17,996 nt of DNA from Dunaliella salina (GCA_002284615.2 MU070449.1:10883-28878), one strand, 5' to 3'. Counted from the stretch's first letter, positions 8,063-16,603 are shown. A program made the numbers and translations. The notes: generated by a model not told the origin, from the letters alone.

Positions 8063-9740
8063 TTGTGTGGCAAGAACCAGAGTTTCCGGACTTGCAGTGG
8101 GTCCGTGTGCAGAAGGGTTTTGTGGGAGTGATGCTGAGTGTAGCATTGGAGGGAGTTCTTTCGCTGAGAGGCTCCTCCAGTGATTGCGTTTCCATGGCAT
8201 CTGCAACTAGTTGTGTTACAGGCAACCTATGGAAAGGTAGGATGATTGACTGTACGCCTCAGGCGGCGTCTGGTGCGTTCATGGGTGTAGTAAGATGTGG
8301 AGGAAGGCTGTGGCGGTGGCACTGCTTGAGTGGGGGGGATAAAGCTGAGTTGGGGTCATGCTCGTCGGAAAACCTGGGTGTGTGAGGGCTGTTCTTTAAC
8401 CATGCTAGTGTTGGTAAGGCTGCTCACATGTGTGTTGTTGAAACGACGGTAAACTTGGTGGTTGTTTGCTTCAGTGCTTTTGTAGGCAATAATCTTTTGG
8501 ATTGAGGATGTTCAATTTCTGTTGTGGGGCAAGATTGACATGAGCTACCAGCCTGTTAGGTGCAATTTTGCATTTGTTATTTATCTTGGTTGTTTAGCCT
8601 GAAGTTGTGAAATTGAGATGATGTGAGTTTGTGACGAGATGTAAGCTCATGCAGGCCACTGATTCCCATAGTCAGCAGAGTTTGCATAATGCAGGTGATG
8701 AGAGTAGGGAGGTTGTGTGGAGGTTGTTTGTGTAGGGTGAGGGCTTCACAAATGTGCTCTATTTTTTCCTTGAATATACTGAGATGGAGCTTGCTGGAAT
8801 GGACACTGGCGAGCATGCATGTCACAGTTCAGTTGACGTTTTATGTGCAGATTTGCTCCTTTTCGTTTGGTGAGGTAGGTTTCAGGTTAAGTATTTAGAT
8901 TTTCTATCTGCTTAGTTAGGAGGTTGAGGCTAACTATGCGGTGTCTTACTGAGGGGTCCTCAAGGCTGGAGGAGAGAGCAAAAGCCTGGCATCTATGGCA
9001 TTCTACACAGATTAAAGTGCGTCCTAGTCCAAAACCATGAGGATCTTCGCGGGTCATTGCTGCAGCTGTGCTTTTCCAGAGTTTGCGTTTGTGTTTGACC
9101 ATTTTGTCTATCATGGTGTCCCAGATAAGAAGATCAGTAAGGGTACAGGGAATTACTGCAAAAGAGTAAGCAAGGCTAGGGATTATGGCAGTGCGGAAAA
9201 TGTTTAGCACTTGGCGTGGGGATGCATAGAATGCGTCAAATTATCTAGCTTATCTTTGAGATTACAAGTCATGCGCTGAATCTGGTGCTTCCAGTTAAGG
9301 TCCTTTGTCATTTGAACTCCAAGTTAGAAGAAGTGCTCACTTGATGCGAGGAACCTTCTGTCCTTGCATTTATATTTTTTTCCTGAAGTCTTTGATAGAG
9401 TGCTTGTGGAGAAGTCACCCTATTATGATCTTTTCTGGAATGGCTGTGTAGAATGCCGGTAGCTTTAGTCTTGCTGCCAGAAATAATGAGTGCGGCCCAG
9501 TCAGAGTAGAGGGGGAGTTTTATGGGTTGTGCTTTCAGATCTTGTATTGTGCTAGTTGGACAGAGGTCATCCGCAAAGGAAGCGCTGCTCAGGTTATTTG
9601 CAAGGTGGCTGTCGGTGGTGTTTTGGTCTGGGACACATCCATGGGACACATCAATATTTGTCGCTACGCCGCCCAACATGCAGTCAACGCAGGAGGGGCT
9701 CCATGTAGAGGAAAAAAAGAAAGGGTAAGAGTGTATCACC
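8063..9740 (-). mobile_element. LINE copy D: reverse transcriptase fragment (FADD)
   Basis: A minus-strand LINE fragment cut at both ends. From 9740 downwards it holds reverse transcriptase palm and connection sequence, then about 800 bp of linker with no recognised domain (8880-8063; short open pieces at 8825-8577 and 8225-7968). It lacks a 3' UTR and tail and joins plus-strand copy A, 3' side to 3' side, at 8062/8063. It may be the upstream part of the same family as A and B, whose copies here lack any RT, since its linker has weak likeness to sequence before the PHD of A (FNNTHV versus FDTTHI). That link is inference. Confidence 0.7.
8887..9740 (-). pseudogene. reverse transcriptase, broken (copy D)
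   Basis: Two open pieces plus a bridging third frame make one RT. Piece 9739-9308 has the catalytic box SFADDL, then LPLYSDWAALIISGSKTKAT, the usual post-palm strand and primer-grip region. The bridge (about 9318-9200) reads LGVQMTKDLNWKHQIQRM, the YLGV-type motif of LINE RTs. Piece 9210-8887 has PRQVLNIFRTAIIPSLAYSF and then a basic thumb/connection (KMVKHKRKLWKSTAAAMTRE). The fingers and the first catalytic Asp are missing, and there are two frameshifts. It would copy element RNA into DNA at the target; it cannot do so now. Confidence 0.8.
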
Positions 9741-9785
9741 TTGAATTGTACCTCCGAGCATCACCTTAAATTGTACCTCCGAGAA
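9736..9785 (+). repeat. 25 bp tandem duplication
   Basis: Two adjacent units TCACCTT[G/A]AATTGTACC... (9736-9760 and 9761-9785) differ at two positions. They fill most of the gap between copy D and the tail of copy B. Confidence 0.9.
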
Positions 9786-9823
9786 TCTCTCAACATGAAT
9801 TTGCTCAGTGCTAGCCCCTGAGG

Positions 9824-9873
9824 GAAAAGAAAAGAAAAGAAAAGGAAAAGCCTACGCAAGCCAAAGGCCGCGT
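9824..9873 (-). other. 3' hairpin and pyrimidine tail of copy B
   Basis: On the minus strand, ACGC-G-GCC-TTT-GGC-TT-GCGT (9873-9854) can fold into a bulged 7-bp stem with a TTT loop. Next comes TAGG, then a tail of repeated CTTTT (9850-9824, 27 nt). Copy C has nearly the same stem at about 13364-13347. A tail of short T-rich repeats in place of poly(A) is a known feature of some LINE clades. Confidence 0.7.
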
Positions 9874-9972
9874 GCATTAAGGGAAGAACCCCTAACAAAA
9901 GTTAGAGGCCTCACCAGGAGGCCCTCCACTTAAACTAGACAAAACTAGCCTAGGAGAGAGCAAGAGACAGAA

Positions 9973-11376
9973 CTAATGGGGATCTGGGGGATTGCTAGCC
10001 ATGCCCCTGAGCACTCGGACTCTCCTTCTTCCATCCTCAGCCGCCGCCGCGCGCCCAGCAAACCCCCTCCCAGATGCCCTCTGAAAGCAAAGTGCATGTC
10101 TAGTGTTAATGATGGTGGATAATCTTTGGATGGCATGGTCCCTGAGCTTGGATGCTAGTGATTTGGCTTTCTGTTTGGTTAGACCCAGATTTATGAGAGG
10201 TGAAATTGTTAGCTCATTGTAAATCGTGCCACCCACACCAATTAAGATGGTATGCAAAGTCACTTTGTTGTTCCTGTTTGGGTTTCTTAAGCTGCGTGTT
10301 TTAAGTCTAGTTATGGTGTGGGAATGTTGAATCCGTGCACGTTCCAGAGTGATGATGGGATTTGTGTCAGGGCAGAATTTAAGTTCGACAAGGTGAATAT
10401 CTCTATCATTTGGGGGGATCTTGGTAGGATCAAGGTGGGCTTGCCTGCCTGGGATGGGGCGCACAAAAAGAGCATCAGGGCGGCTTTGGTGCCGAGCAGG
10501 TGAGGCAATGTCATTTGGGAAAACCCAATCTGGAATAGTTCGAGAGGTGTTTTCAGGGATTTGTATGCCTTGATCCAGAAGTCTGTCATGATTGCAGCCA
10601 TCCATGCTAATGAGGGATGAGCCATACCGGCCCTTACTCAGGGCTTCTACACAGAGACTAAGGGCCGCATGGTGTCTGTTGGTGTGCATCGCGCTCATTG
10701 TTGGGTTGGTACACCTAAGCAGAACGTGATAAATGCTGTCCGTTTTTGCACAGAGTGGGCATCTATCAGAACTGGAAAAAATGAAGTTTGGGGCATGACT
10801 CTGTGTGTACAATGTATCCGTTCGATACTTCATAAGATTTATTTGCTGTTTAAGGCTTATCTTTGGGCTTTTCCAGAAGGAGTTGCTGATCTCCTTGTTT
10901 GCAAGTTGAGGGGTTGGGTTGTAAGCTTCAGTGTTGGAATTGGTGGTGGGTGGTGTGGCATCGTTAAGCTTCTGCCATCTCTGGTAGCGGTATCCAGAGG
11001 TGTCAGCAGAGCCAAGCTTGTGTTTCTTGTGCATGTGTGCTTTAAGTTTGTCGCTCAGGTTGATGAGATAGTGCATTGGAAGCGTGTGGGAGCGGTGCAT
11101 GCCATCATTTTGTGTGGAAGAGGTCTTCAATGAAAGCCAATAGAAATTGTGGAAAGGGTCCCTGGCATCTGGAAGTGCAATGTCTATGGTGTGAGAGAGG
11201 GCTGCGGTGCGAGCGCAAGCGACGGCCCCCTCATTTCCTACAATGCCAGAGTGGGCTTCGACTTTATAAAAATGGATAGGGTGAGGGGAGTGTTCTAATA
11301 TGGTTGATATTGCATGGATGAGCTCTGCAGAGCTGCATGTAGGTGATACCTCATGCGCATGGGATGAAGGGTTTGA
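9973..11376 (-). pseudogene. RNase H end, CCHC knuckle and RLE nuclease (copy B)
   Basis: Open for about 467 codons on the minus strand with no internal stop and no obvious ATG start, since it continues an upstream frame after a shift. In order: the RNase H C-terminal motif KVEAHSGIVGNEGA; a linker with HMHKKHKLG; the knuckle CPLC...H...C; then the PD-(D/E)XK core RPDALFVRP ... LVELKFCPDTNP (P-D, 29 residues, E-L-K), followed by IQHSHTITRL and LHTILIGVGGTIY. The frame ends with MASNPPDPH and TAG at 9975-9973. The nuclease core is complete in this copy, so this part could still encode an active fold. Function in target nicking is known for RLE-type LINEs. Confidence 0.85.
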
Positions 11377-11426
11377 TTATAAATCTGAAAAAGGCAGGAT
11401 GCACTATCAGTGGCAATCTCAGTTTG

Positions 11427-12833
11427 CTAGTGTTGGAGTGCCACAACTTGTCCTTGAAGGACACCCACAAGTTCTGCTCTGGTGATGGTATTGGTTGGCC
11501 CATGGCCATTGGGTTTTATGTGCAGTTGCAAGTGTTGGGAGGGTGCAGCAGTGTCACTTCCTGGTTTGTAAACACCTGAACCGGAAAGGGGTGGGGAGTC
11601 GTCATCTTTGTGTTTAATCACACTGCCATCAGTGTAGGTGATTTCCCTCCAGTCCTTGACTTTAGGTGTGAGCATCTTTTTGAAGTTGGTAGGGGTGAAT
11701 TCTGCCCTTTCTTGAGGGCACTTGCGTGAGCAGCTATGGGTGTCAGGGGGGAGTGATTGGAATTTCTGTTTCCAAGAATTTGACGCTAGGTGTTGGTGGG
11801 TACGCAGCGGCGTGACAGTATTTGGAGTATCCAAAGGTAGCCAACAAGCTTCTGGTGTAACTTGCTTTACATCTTGCTGGAGGGACTGAAACCAGTTTTT
11901 GTTTGCGGTATCTAGTATTTCTCTGGCGTTAGGGTTCCACACAACCATGAGTTGAATAGGATAGGAAGGTGGATTAGGATTGGTGATGGTATCAAACCAG
12001 TGTTCTGGTGCTTGGAATTGGATTTTCCTTGCAGGGAATTTGGCAAGAACTTTTGCAGTATCTGGGTATTGTTTCAGCCAGCTCATATACGCGGTACAGC
12101 TGAAGCCTCTCCAGTCGGGCAGGAGTATGAAGGTGGCAACTGGATCTGTGGAATGGAGGGAGGAGTGCACTGCGTGGCGTAGGAGTTTAAACATTGTTTC
12201 GTCATCGTGTGGATGATGGCAGAAGGAGAAGCCAGTGTAGCACACAGAGAGGGCGTCTGTGTGCGCCCCAAGGACCTGGTCTCGGTAGTTTGTGCTGAAA
12301 TAAGTGTTGTAGGTATTTTCAAAATCAAGAGGGCTGGAAAACCTCTCCGCTGAGACCATGCACCATTCATGCAGGGCTGATCGGATGTGGGAAGGAGTAA
12401 TAAACATGTTTGAATTGAAAACCTTTTTGCTCTGGGCCAAAAGACATTTCTGTTGAGCCTTTTGGGGTGAGAGCAAACCCATGATTCCAGATGCTGAATC
12501 CTGGACAGGGGGCTGACTGGTGGCATGGATGCCTGCTCTCTTGGCTGCTTCGTAGGCTTCGAGCAGGGTTCTGAGCCTTTCTATAGTGAGCATGCCCATG
12601 CATTTGCCATTGGCATTGTAGATACAGGCGCATTCAGAGGTGGTTACCTCTGGCATTTGTGTGGGCATGGCAACCTCATCAGTTGTGTCCGAGTGAAGAG
12701 TTTCCTTCATGAGGTCAACACTTCTAATGATAATTTCACATTGCCATGTTGGCATGATATCTGTCTGGGGATTGGTAGCTAGGAAGTCAAAGGTGACATT
12801 CTTGCGAATTGCGCGCCGGTGGTTGAGAGCCAT
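11427..12833 (-). pseudogene. methyltransferase-like domain and RNase H start (copy B)
   Basis: A 468-codon frame from ATG 12833 (context CCATGGCT) to a TAG at 11429-11427. Residues about 150-305 are the methyltransferase-like part: GFSFCHHPHDDETM (202-214, C205-H206-H207-P208), a helix RHAVHSSLHSTD, the strand ATFILLPDWRG (233-243), then PEHWF and LMVVWNPNAR. This matches the order of PCIF1-type adenine methyltransferases (NPPF box, helix, FIPEWR), with the catalytic Asn lost. Residues about 395-468 start RNase H: TDGS (D402) and TRAEL (E454). Past the TAG the same frame gives ATDSAS with the third acidic residue, then shifts. It may once have been one polyprotein; fold assignment is by eye. 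Confidence 0.8.
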
Positions 12834-13033
12834 GGAGATTCAGATAGGCTCTGAGGATTGCCTTCAAAGCCTTGGTTGACAAGATTGTCCAGGTCTATTT
12901 CAATGGCCAAGGGGTCTTCTATTTCCTCTGGTCGTTCCTTCGCGTCAAAGGCTTGCACATGAGCATCCAGGTCTGGAAGTGTTCGTAGCATTTCTTCAGC
13001 TTCCCATTTAGGATGCCACTCTACATAGATCAT
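12779..13033 (-). pseudogene. ORF1 remnant after the PHD finger (copy B)
   Basis: An 84-codon frame from ATG 13033. VEWHPKWEAEEMLRTLPDLD aligns with VTWKPSWESEDLQETWPTFR at the end of the PHD-containing frame of copy A, and NQGFEGN with RQGFGKN. The PHD itself is absent: upstream the frame meets a stop and then plus-strand LINE G. The frame overlaps the following 468-codon frame by 55 nt. The acidic linker has no recognised function. Confidence 0.7.
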
Positions 13034-13069
13034 TTCACAGTCCTCAGAGAAATTGATCCTTTCCTAATC

Positions 13070-13337
13070 TTTAAGAAAAAGTTATTCTTTTACACAGATG
13101 ACCTGGCTGAATGGGTGAGAGGTGCTGCCACAGGGACAGACGGCATAAAGGTTACACATCTGTTGTATGCTGACGACAAAACATTGACCGCAAATGACCC
13201 AATGCACTGCAAACTATGCTGAATGGCTTGGATTTTTATGCACATAGGAAGCACCTATCGTCATTAATAGATGAGTCAGGAGTGGAGCATTTCGACTCGT
13301 CAGGATCCAATCTGCCTGTGTATTTGGTTGGTGACAT
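13070..13337 (+). mobile_element. LINE G, left piece: reverse transcriptase (YADD)
   Basis: A plus-strand RT fragment of a different LINE family. DDLAEWVRGAATGTDGIKV precedes THLLYADDKTLTANDP, the catalytic YxDD box. After a frame change near 13203 comes ALQTMLNGLDFYAHRKHL, then HFDSSGSNLPVYLVGD, the usual block after the box. It breaks off at about 13337 where the tail of copy C begins, and its left side abuts copy B. The right piece lies at 14560-15260, so copies C and E interrupt it. Confidence 0.82.
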
Positions 13338-14257
13338 AAAAAGTCTGCGCAAGCCAAAGGCCGCATGCATTAAGGGAAGGTCCCCTAACTAGCAAGCTAG
13401 CAAGCTATCAGTGGCCTCACCAGAAGGCCCTCAGAACCTACACGAGACACAGCTAACCTAGGAGAGAGCCAAAAATAGAACTAATGGGGATCTGGAGGGT
13501 TGCTTGCCATGCCTCTGGACGCCTGGAATCTCCTTCTCCCGCCCTCCGCCACCGCTCGCCCAGCAAACCCCCTCCCAGAAGCCCCCTGAAAGCAAAGTGC
13601 GTGTCTAGTGTTAATGATAATGGTTGATCTCTGAATGGCATGGTCTCAAGTTTGGATAGTGATTTAGCTTTTTATTTAGAGAGTCTCAGATAATAAGAGG
13701 TGTGATCGTTTCATCATTGTAAATGGTGCCAGCCACACCATTTAAGACAACGTGCCAAATCACTTTGTTATTCCTGTTTGAATTTCTTGAGCTGCGTAAG
13801 TCTTAAGCCTAGTTATGGTGTGAGAATGTTGGGTTACTGCACGTTCTAGAGTGATGAAGGGATTTGTGTCGGGACAGACTTTTAGCTCAAAAAGATGGAT
13901 GTCCCTGTCATGAGGAGGGATCTTGGAAGGATCAAGGCGAGTTTGTCTGCCTGGAATAGGGCGCACAAATATAGCAGGGAGCCAGTACCATTAGGGAAAA
14001 CCCAGTCTGGAATAGCCCTCGATATGTTTGCTGGGACTTGTATGCCCTGATCCATGAGCCTCTAGTTACATCGGCCATCCACACCAATAAGGGATGAGCC
14101 ATACCGGCCTTTACTGAGGTCTTTTATCATAAAAGTATGATACAAGGACTTAGGGCTGCTTGGCGTCTGTTGGTGTGCATCCCGCTCATTGTTGAGTTTG
14201 TCCACCTGAGGAGTATGTGGTCAGCGTGGTCCATTTCATTACATAGAGGGTGGAGTG
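13338..14257 (-). mobile_element. LINE copy C, 5'-truncated (main family, B type)
   Basis: Minus-strand copy closely similar to B in its 3' UTR and endonuclease region, from about 14257 down to a short CTTTTT end at 13343-13338. Coding starts inside the zinc knuckle (PLCNEMDHADHILL, with the last Cys changed to Trp). It ends with MASNPPDPH and TAG at 13483-13481. The 3' UTR (13480-13344) keeps the same terminal GGCC-TTT-GGC hairpin core as B. It lies inside LINE G and abuts copy E, 5' side to 5' side, at about 14258. Confidence 0.85.
13481..14120 (-). pseudogene. RLE endonuclease, broken (copy C)
   Basis: Blocks match copy B: IPDWVFPN, then RPIPGRQTRLDPSKIPPHDR, HLFELKVCPDTNP and QHSHTITRLKT, ending MASNPPDPH. 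Between IPDWVFPN and RPIPG about 24 nt are missing, removing the RPDA with the first catalytic Asp, so the nuclease core is dead although E-L-K remains. Several frame changes occur; the longest open piece is 13966-13760. Confidence 0.75.
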
Positions 14258-14264
14258 CCATTTG

Positions 14265-14557
14265 CCCAAGCAATTCAAACGACTAGGACTGGGTCACCAG
14301 CGTGCCACTAAGCTTGCTCAACAATGTCATGCCCATTCTGTTCAATATGTGCACAAACTTGTTTTCCACACGTTGCGCTATCGAAAACAAGAACACTTCC
14401 CACAGCCTGGTTCTAAGTGCTTTTAGTAACCCTCCAGATCCCCATTAGCCTATCTTGACTCATATCTTGTGGTGGAGGGGAATCACAGCTCCTTAATTGA
14501 TGTAGGGAGGGCTTCTCTGCCTACGTAGTTTTTCTTTTTCTTTTCGTTTTTCTTTTC
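14265..14557 (+). mobile_element. LINE copy E: 3' end (main family, A type)
   Basis: Plus-strand fragment nearly identical in protein to the end of copy A: GLGHQRATKLAQQCHAHSVQ versus GLDHQRATKLAQQLHAHSVQ. The reading frame stops at TAG just before SNPPDPH (14425-14445, stop 14446-14448), which is in the +1 frame; a one-base loss explains this. A short 3' UTR follows, then a hairpin (14500-14526) and a T-rich tail (14527-14557). The tail joins directly to the right piece of LINE G at 14560. Confidence 0.85.
14500..14526 (+). other. 3'-terminal hairpin of copy E
   Basis: Arms ATGTAGG (14500-14506) and CCTACGT (14520-14526) pair over 7 bp, including one G-T pair. It is equivalent to the hairpin of copy F (3603-3628), with a compensated A-T to G-C change. 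Tail sequence follows at once. Confidence 0.65.
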
Positions 14558-14559
14558 TG

Positions 14560-15260
14560 ATCCCAGCTGGCAAGTATGCAACTAAAGTGTTGGGCTCAGA
14601 ATATGTTAAGGAAGACGAATTTTCAAGCAAATTACAAGTGTGCCACATGAATTTCTGAAAGGGCACATTAGGTGTCTAGTGTGCAACCACGAAATCGGCT
14701 GTTCTAAAAGAGCGTGGGCATGTGCCATTTCATTTACACTGGTTTAAGTCCGCTATTAAGATGTACAATGGTTTGCTCAATGGTTTGCTCTAATTGTGAG
14801 CGATTAAGCTGGGTATGCCTATTTCAGCGCAGAATTTCATTGAGGACCTGAGGCACAGATTGCACGGTGCATGGAGAGAGCTGTTGAGGGAGTGGACCCA
14901 CGAGAAACAAATAATCAGTTGGCAACATTTCAAGCATTTTTTGCCTTGCCTTTTGACCAAACTGTGCGGAGGCCAATGTGGCTGACGGGATACTTGCATC
15001 TAAATTTGTCTCAACATGTCGTACACGTGCAAAATGTCAGGAGGTTCAGGTCGAGAGCTCACACTTTGAATGTGGAGACTGCATTTTGGGAGGATGGGAT
15101 TTTTCCTGCATGTGATCGATGCTCATGCAGGCAAATTCAAGATGAGGCTTATATCCTATTCATGTGTAGGTGTGAGAAGGTACTGCATTTTCTTGGCTAG
15201 CCATGGATGGTTTGACACATTCTCACACTTTCAAACAGGAACTGCTGAACTGTGTTGAGA
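14560..15260 (+). mobile_element. LINE G, right piece: RT thumb to zinc knuckle
   Basis: Starts IPAGKYATKVLGSEYVKEDE and continues LQVCHMNF, KGTLGV, AVLKERGHVPFHLHWFKSAI and KMYNGLL, the post-RT region typical of this LINE type, with TGA and TAG stops at about 14651 and 14672. Then FIEDLRHRLHGAWREL. After a frame change (ORF at 14871-15200) comes LATFQAFFALPFDQTVRRP, RFRSRAHTLNVETAFWEDG and the knuckle CDRCSCRQIQDEAYILFMC. This is the C-terminus of a YADD-type LINE. About 50-60 codons between the left and right pieces are missing. The end near 15260 is approximate. Confidence 0.8.
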
Positions 15261-15499
15261 TTGATCTCAGTCGTTTAATTATGGACCTCAGGATGAGGCA
15301 CTCACAGTATCACCCCCTCCCCAGACTCGCACCCGAGAGAGCGCAACAGCAAACAGCCAACATATCACCAATGGTGCGCTCTGCCTACAAACAGGGCCTT
15401 AATTACATATTCCCCTTACAGTCCTCTCATAGACATGTTTCCTGACCTCCCCCAGGGTGTTGTTCAATAATACAAAGTTTGCAATGTGGCCCAATCCAT

Positions 15500-15750
15500 G
15501 TCCACACCCTCCGTTATGAGACAGCATCTTGATATCCCAGCTCTTCCCCTCGTGTAAGTCAGAATGATGATATATAAGATGATAAGCATTTCACCTTTCT
15601 TGGCACACACCCTCAGGTGGTAGCACTCCGCAGGAAATATGCATCCTTATTCGCCCACTCAGGATCTCAGGATGTATCAAACTTTTGGCCACAGAACAAG
15701 AACAAACTTCATATTTTCTCTTGCACCTTTCTGGCAGCAACAACTTAGTG
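15500..15750 (+). mobile_element. LINE H: C-terminal zinc-knuckle fragment
   Basis: One frame with two stops reads VHTLRYETAS, then YPSSSPRV, QNDDI, KHFTFLGTHPQVVALRRKYA and GSQDVSNFWPQNKNKL. This is the same type of region as the end of LINE G (RAHTLNVETAFW ... C-x2-C ... H ... C) but a separate copy or subfamily; the Cys ligands are mostly lost. It lies about 240 bp after G. The stretch between (15260-15500) has only a short open frame (15203-15445) that may be the tail of G. Confidence 0.65.
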
Positions 15751-16515
15751 TCTAGGCTTGTCAGAAAGGCTGTATCAAGAGGACTTTTGCAACACAGCAA
15801 AAAAATTTTTTTTTTAGATAATGTCATTAAGTACTGGCTGGCGTGGACTAGACTGTGGCCGATCAGCCAAACAGTCTGGCAGAAGGTCTCCCTATGTAAC
15901 CTAATCTAATTTGATGGCTTCTGCATGTGAAGCAACAAAGCCCGTGTATCACAGAAGCCTCATCTATATCGACTGCCGTACAGCTCTTCACACCCTACTA
16001 ATAAACAAAAACCTGTTTCTCAGAGCCAAATTCTGGAGCAGGCTGCACCAACAGAGAGGAATGGGCAAACAGGCCCACGTGCCAGTGGAGCAAGTCGACC
16101 ATTTGTGTGACTAAAGAGCAAAATCAGGTCTTTCAGCTTTTGCTTCACCAAGAAGAAGTTGTCACCCTTGAACCTTTTATTCAGCTACTTCAGCCAAAAA
16201 TCAACCAATACAATTAATATAAGAACATACTGACTGACATACTGGCTGCAATTGCATGAGAAGCACGTCCTGTAACACTGGCAGTTGCCCAAGACATGCA
16301 CTTAAAAGTACAAAAGGTGGGTTTTTTGAGGGGGGGGAGGCGGCTGGGTCAGGCGAGATACAATGCAGCAAAGCAATTGTGCGGGACACCAAGAGCAACA
16401 TTCACAACTGACATCAAGAGCAATAACCAGCATACAAGGGGAAAAATGGTTTCAAGACCACTCTACATAAGTGTCACCATAAAGCAAACATACAAATTAA
16501 GTTCATACAAAATTG

Positions 16516-16518
<3 letters not shown>
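15751..16518. other. no supportable gene
   Basis: Only short frames of fewer than 75 codons without recognisable motifs occur here. There are a poly-T stretch (about 15805-15815) and a G-run (about 16331-16338). It may be decayed LINE or unique DNA. Confidence 0.6.

Positions 16519-16600
<82 letters not shown>
16519..16600. repeat. (AG)41 microsatellite
   Basis: An unbroken run of AG dinucleotides, 82 bp. The Arg-Glu and Ser-Leu open frames that cross it are artefacts of the repeat. Confidence 0.98.

Positions 16601-16601
<1 letters not shown>

Positions 16602-16603
<2 letters not shown>

Larger units (their letters stand above)
9824..13068 (-). mobile_element. LINE copy B, best-preserved member of the main family
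   Basis: A minus-strand element running from about 13068 to its tail at 9824. It lacks the PHD finger: homology with A starts in the linker after the PHD and is cut at about 13068, where plus-strand LINE G begins. Contents are an ORF1 remnant (13033-12779), a 468-codon frame (12833-11427) with methyltransferase-like and RNase H N-terminal parts, one TAG, one frameshift, and a long frame (11376-9973) with the RNase H end, CCHC knuckle and endonuclease. A 122-nt 3' UTR, hairpin and (CTTTT)n tail follow. Few lesions suggest it is younger than A. Confidence 0.88.

Noticed and set aside
4500..9740. A followed by inverted D as a twin-priming product of one insertion
   Set aside because: Twin priming puts the inverted part upstream of the 3' part; here D lies after A, and A has no tail.
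9945..10136. Minus-strand frame in Gly/Arg-rich text beside the end of copy B
   Set aside because: It is a frame shadow of the conserved C-terminus and endonuclease region of copy B; the same shadow occurs in copy C at 13453-13641.
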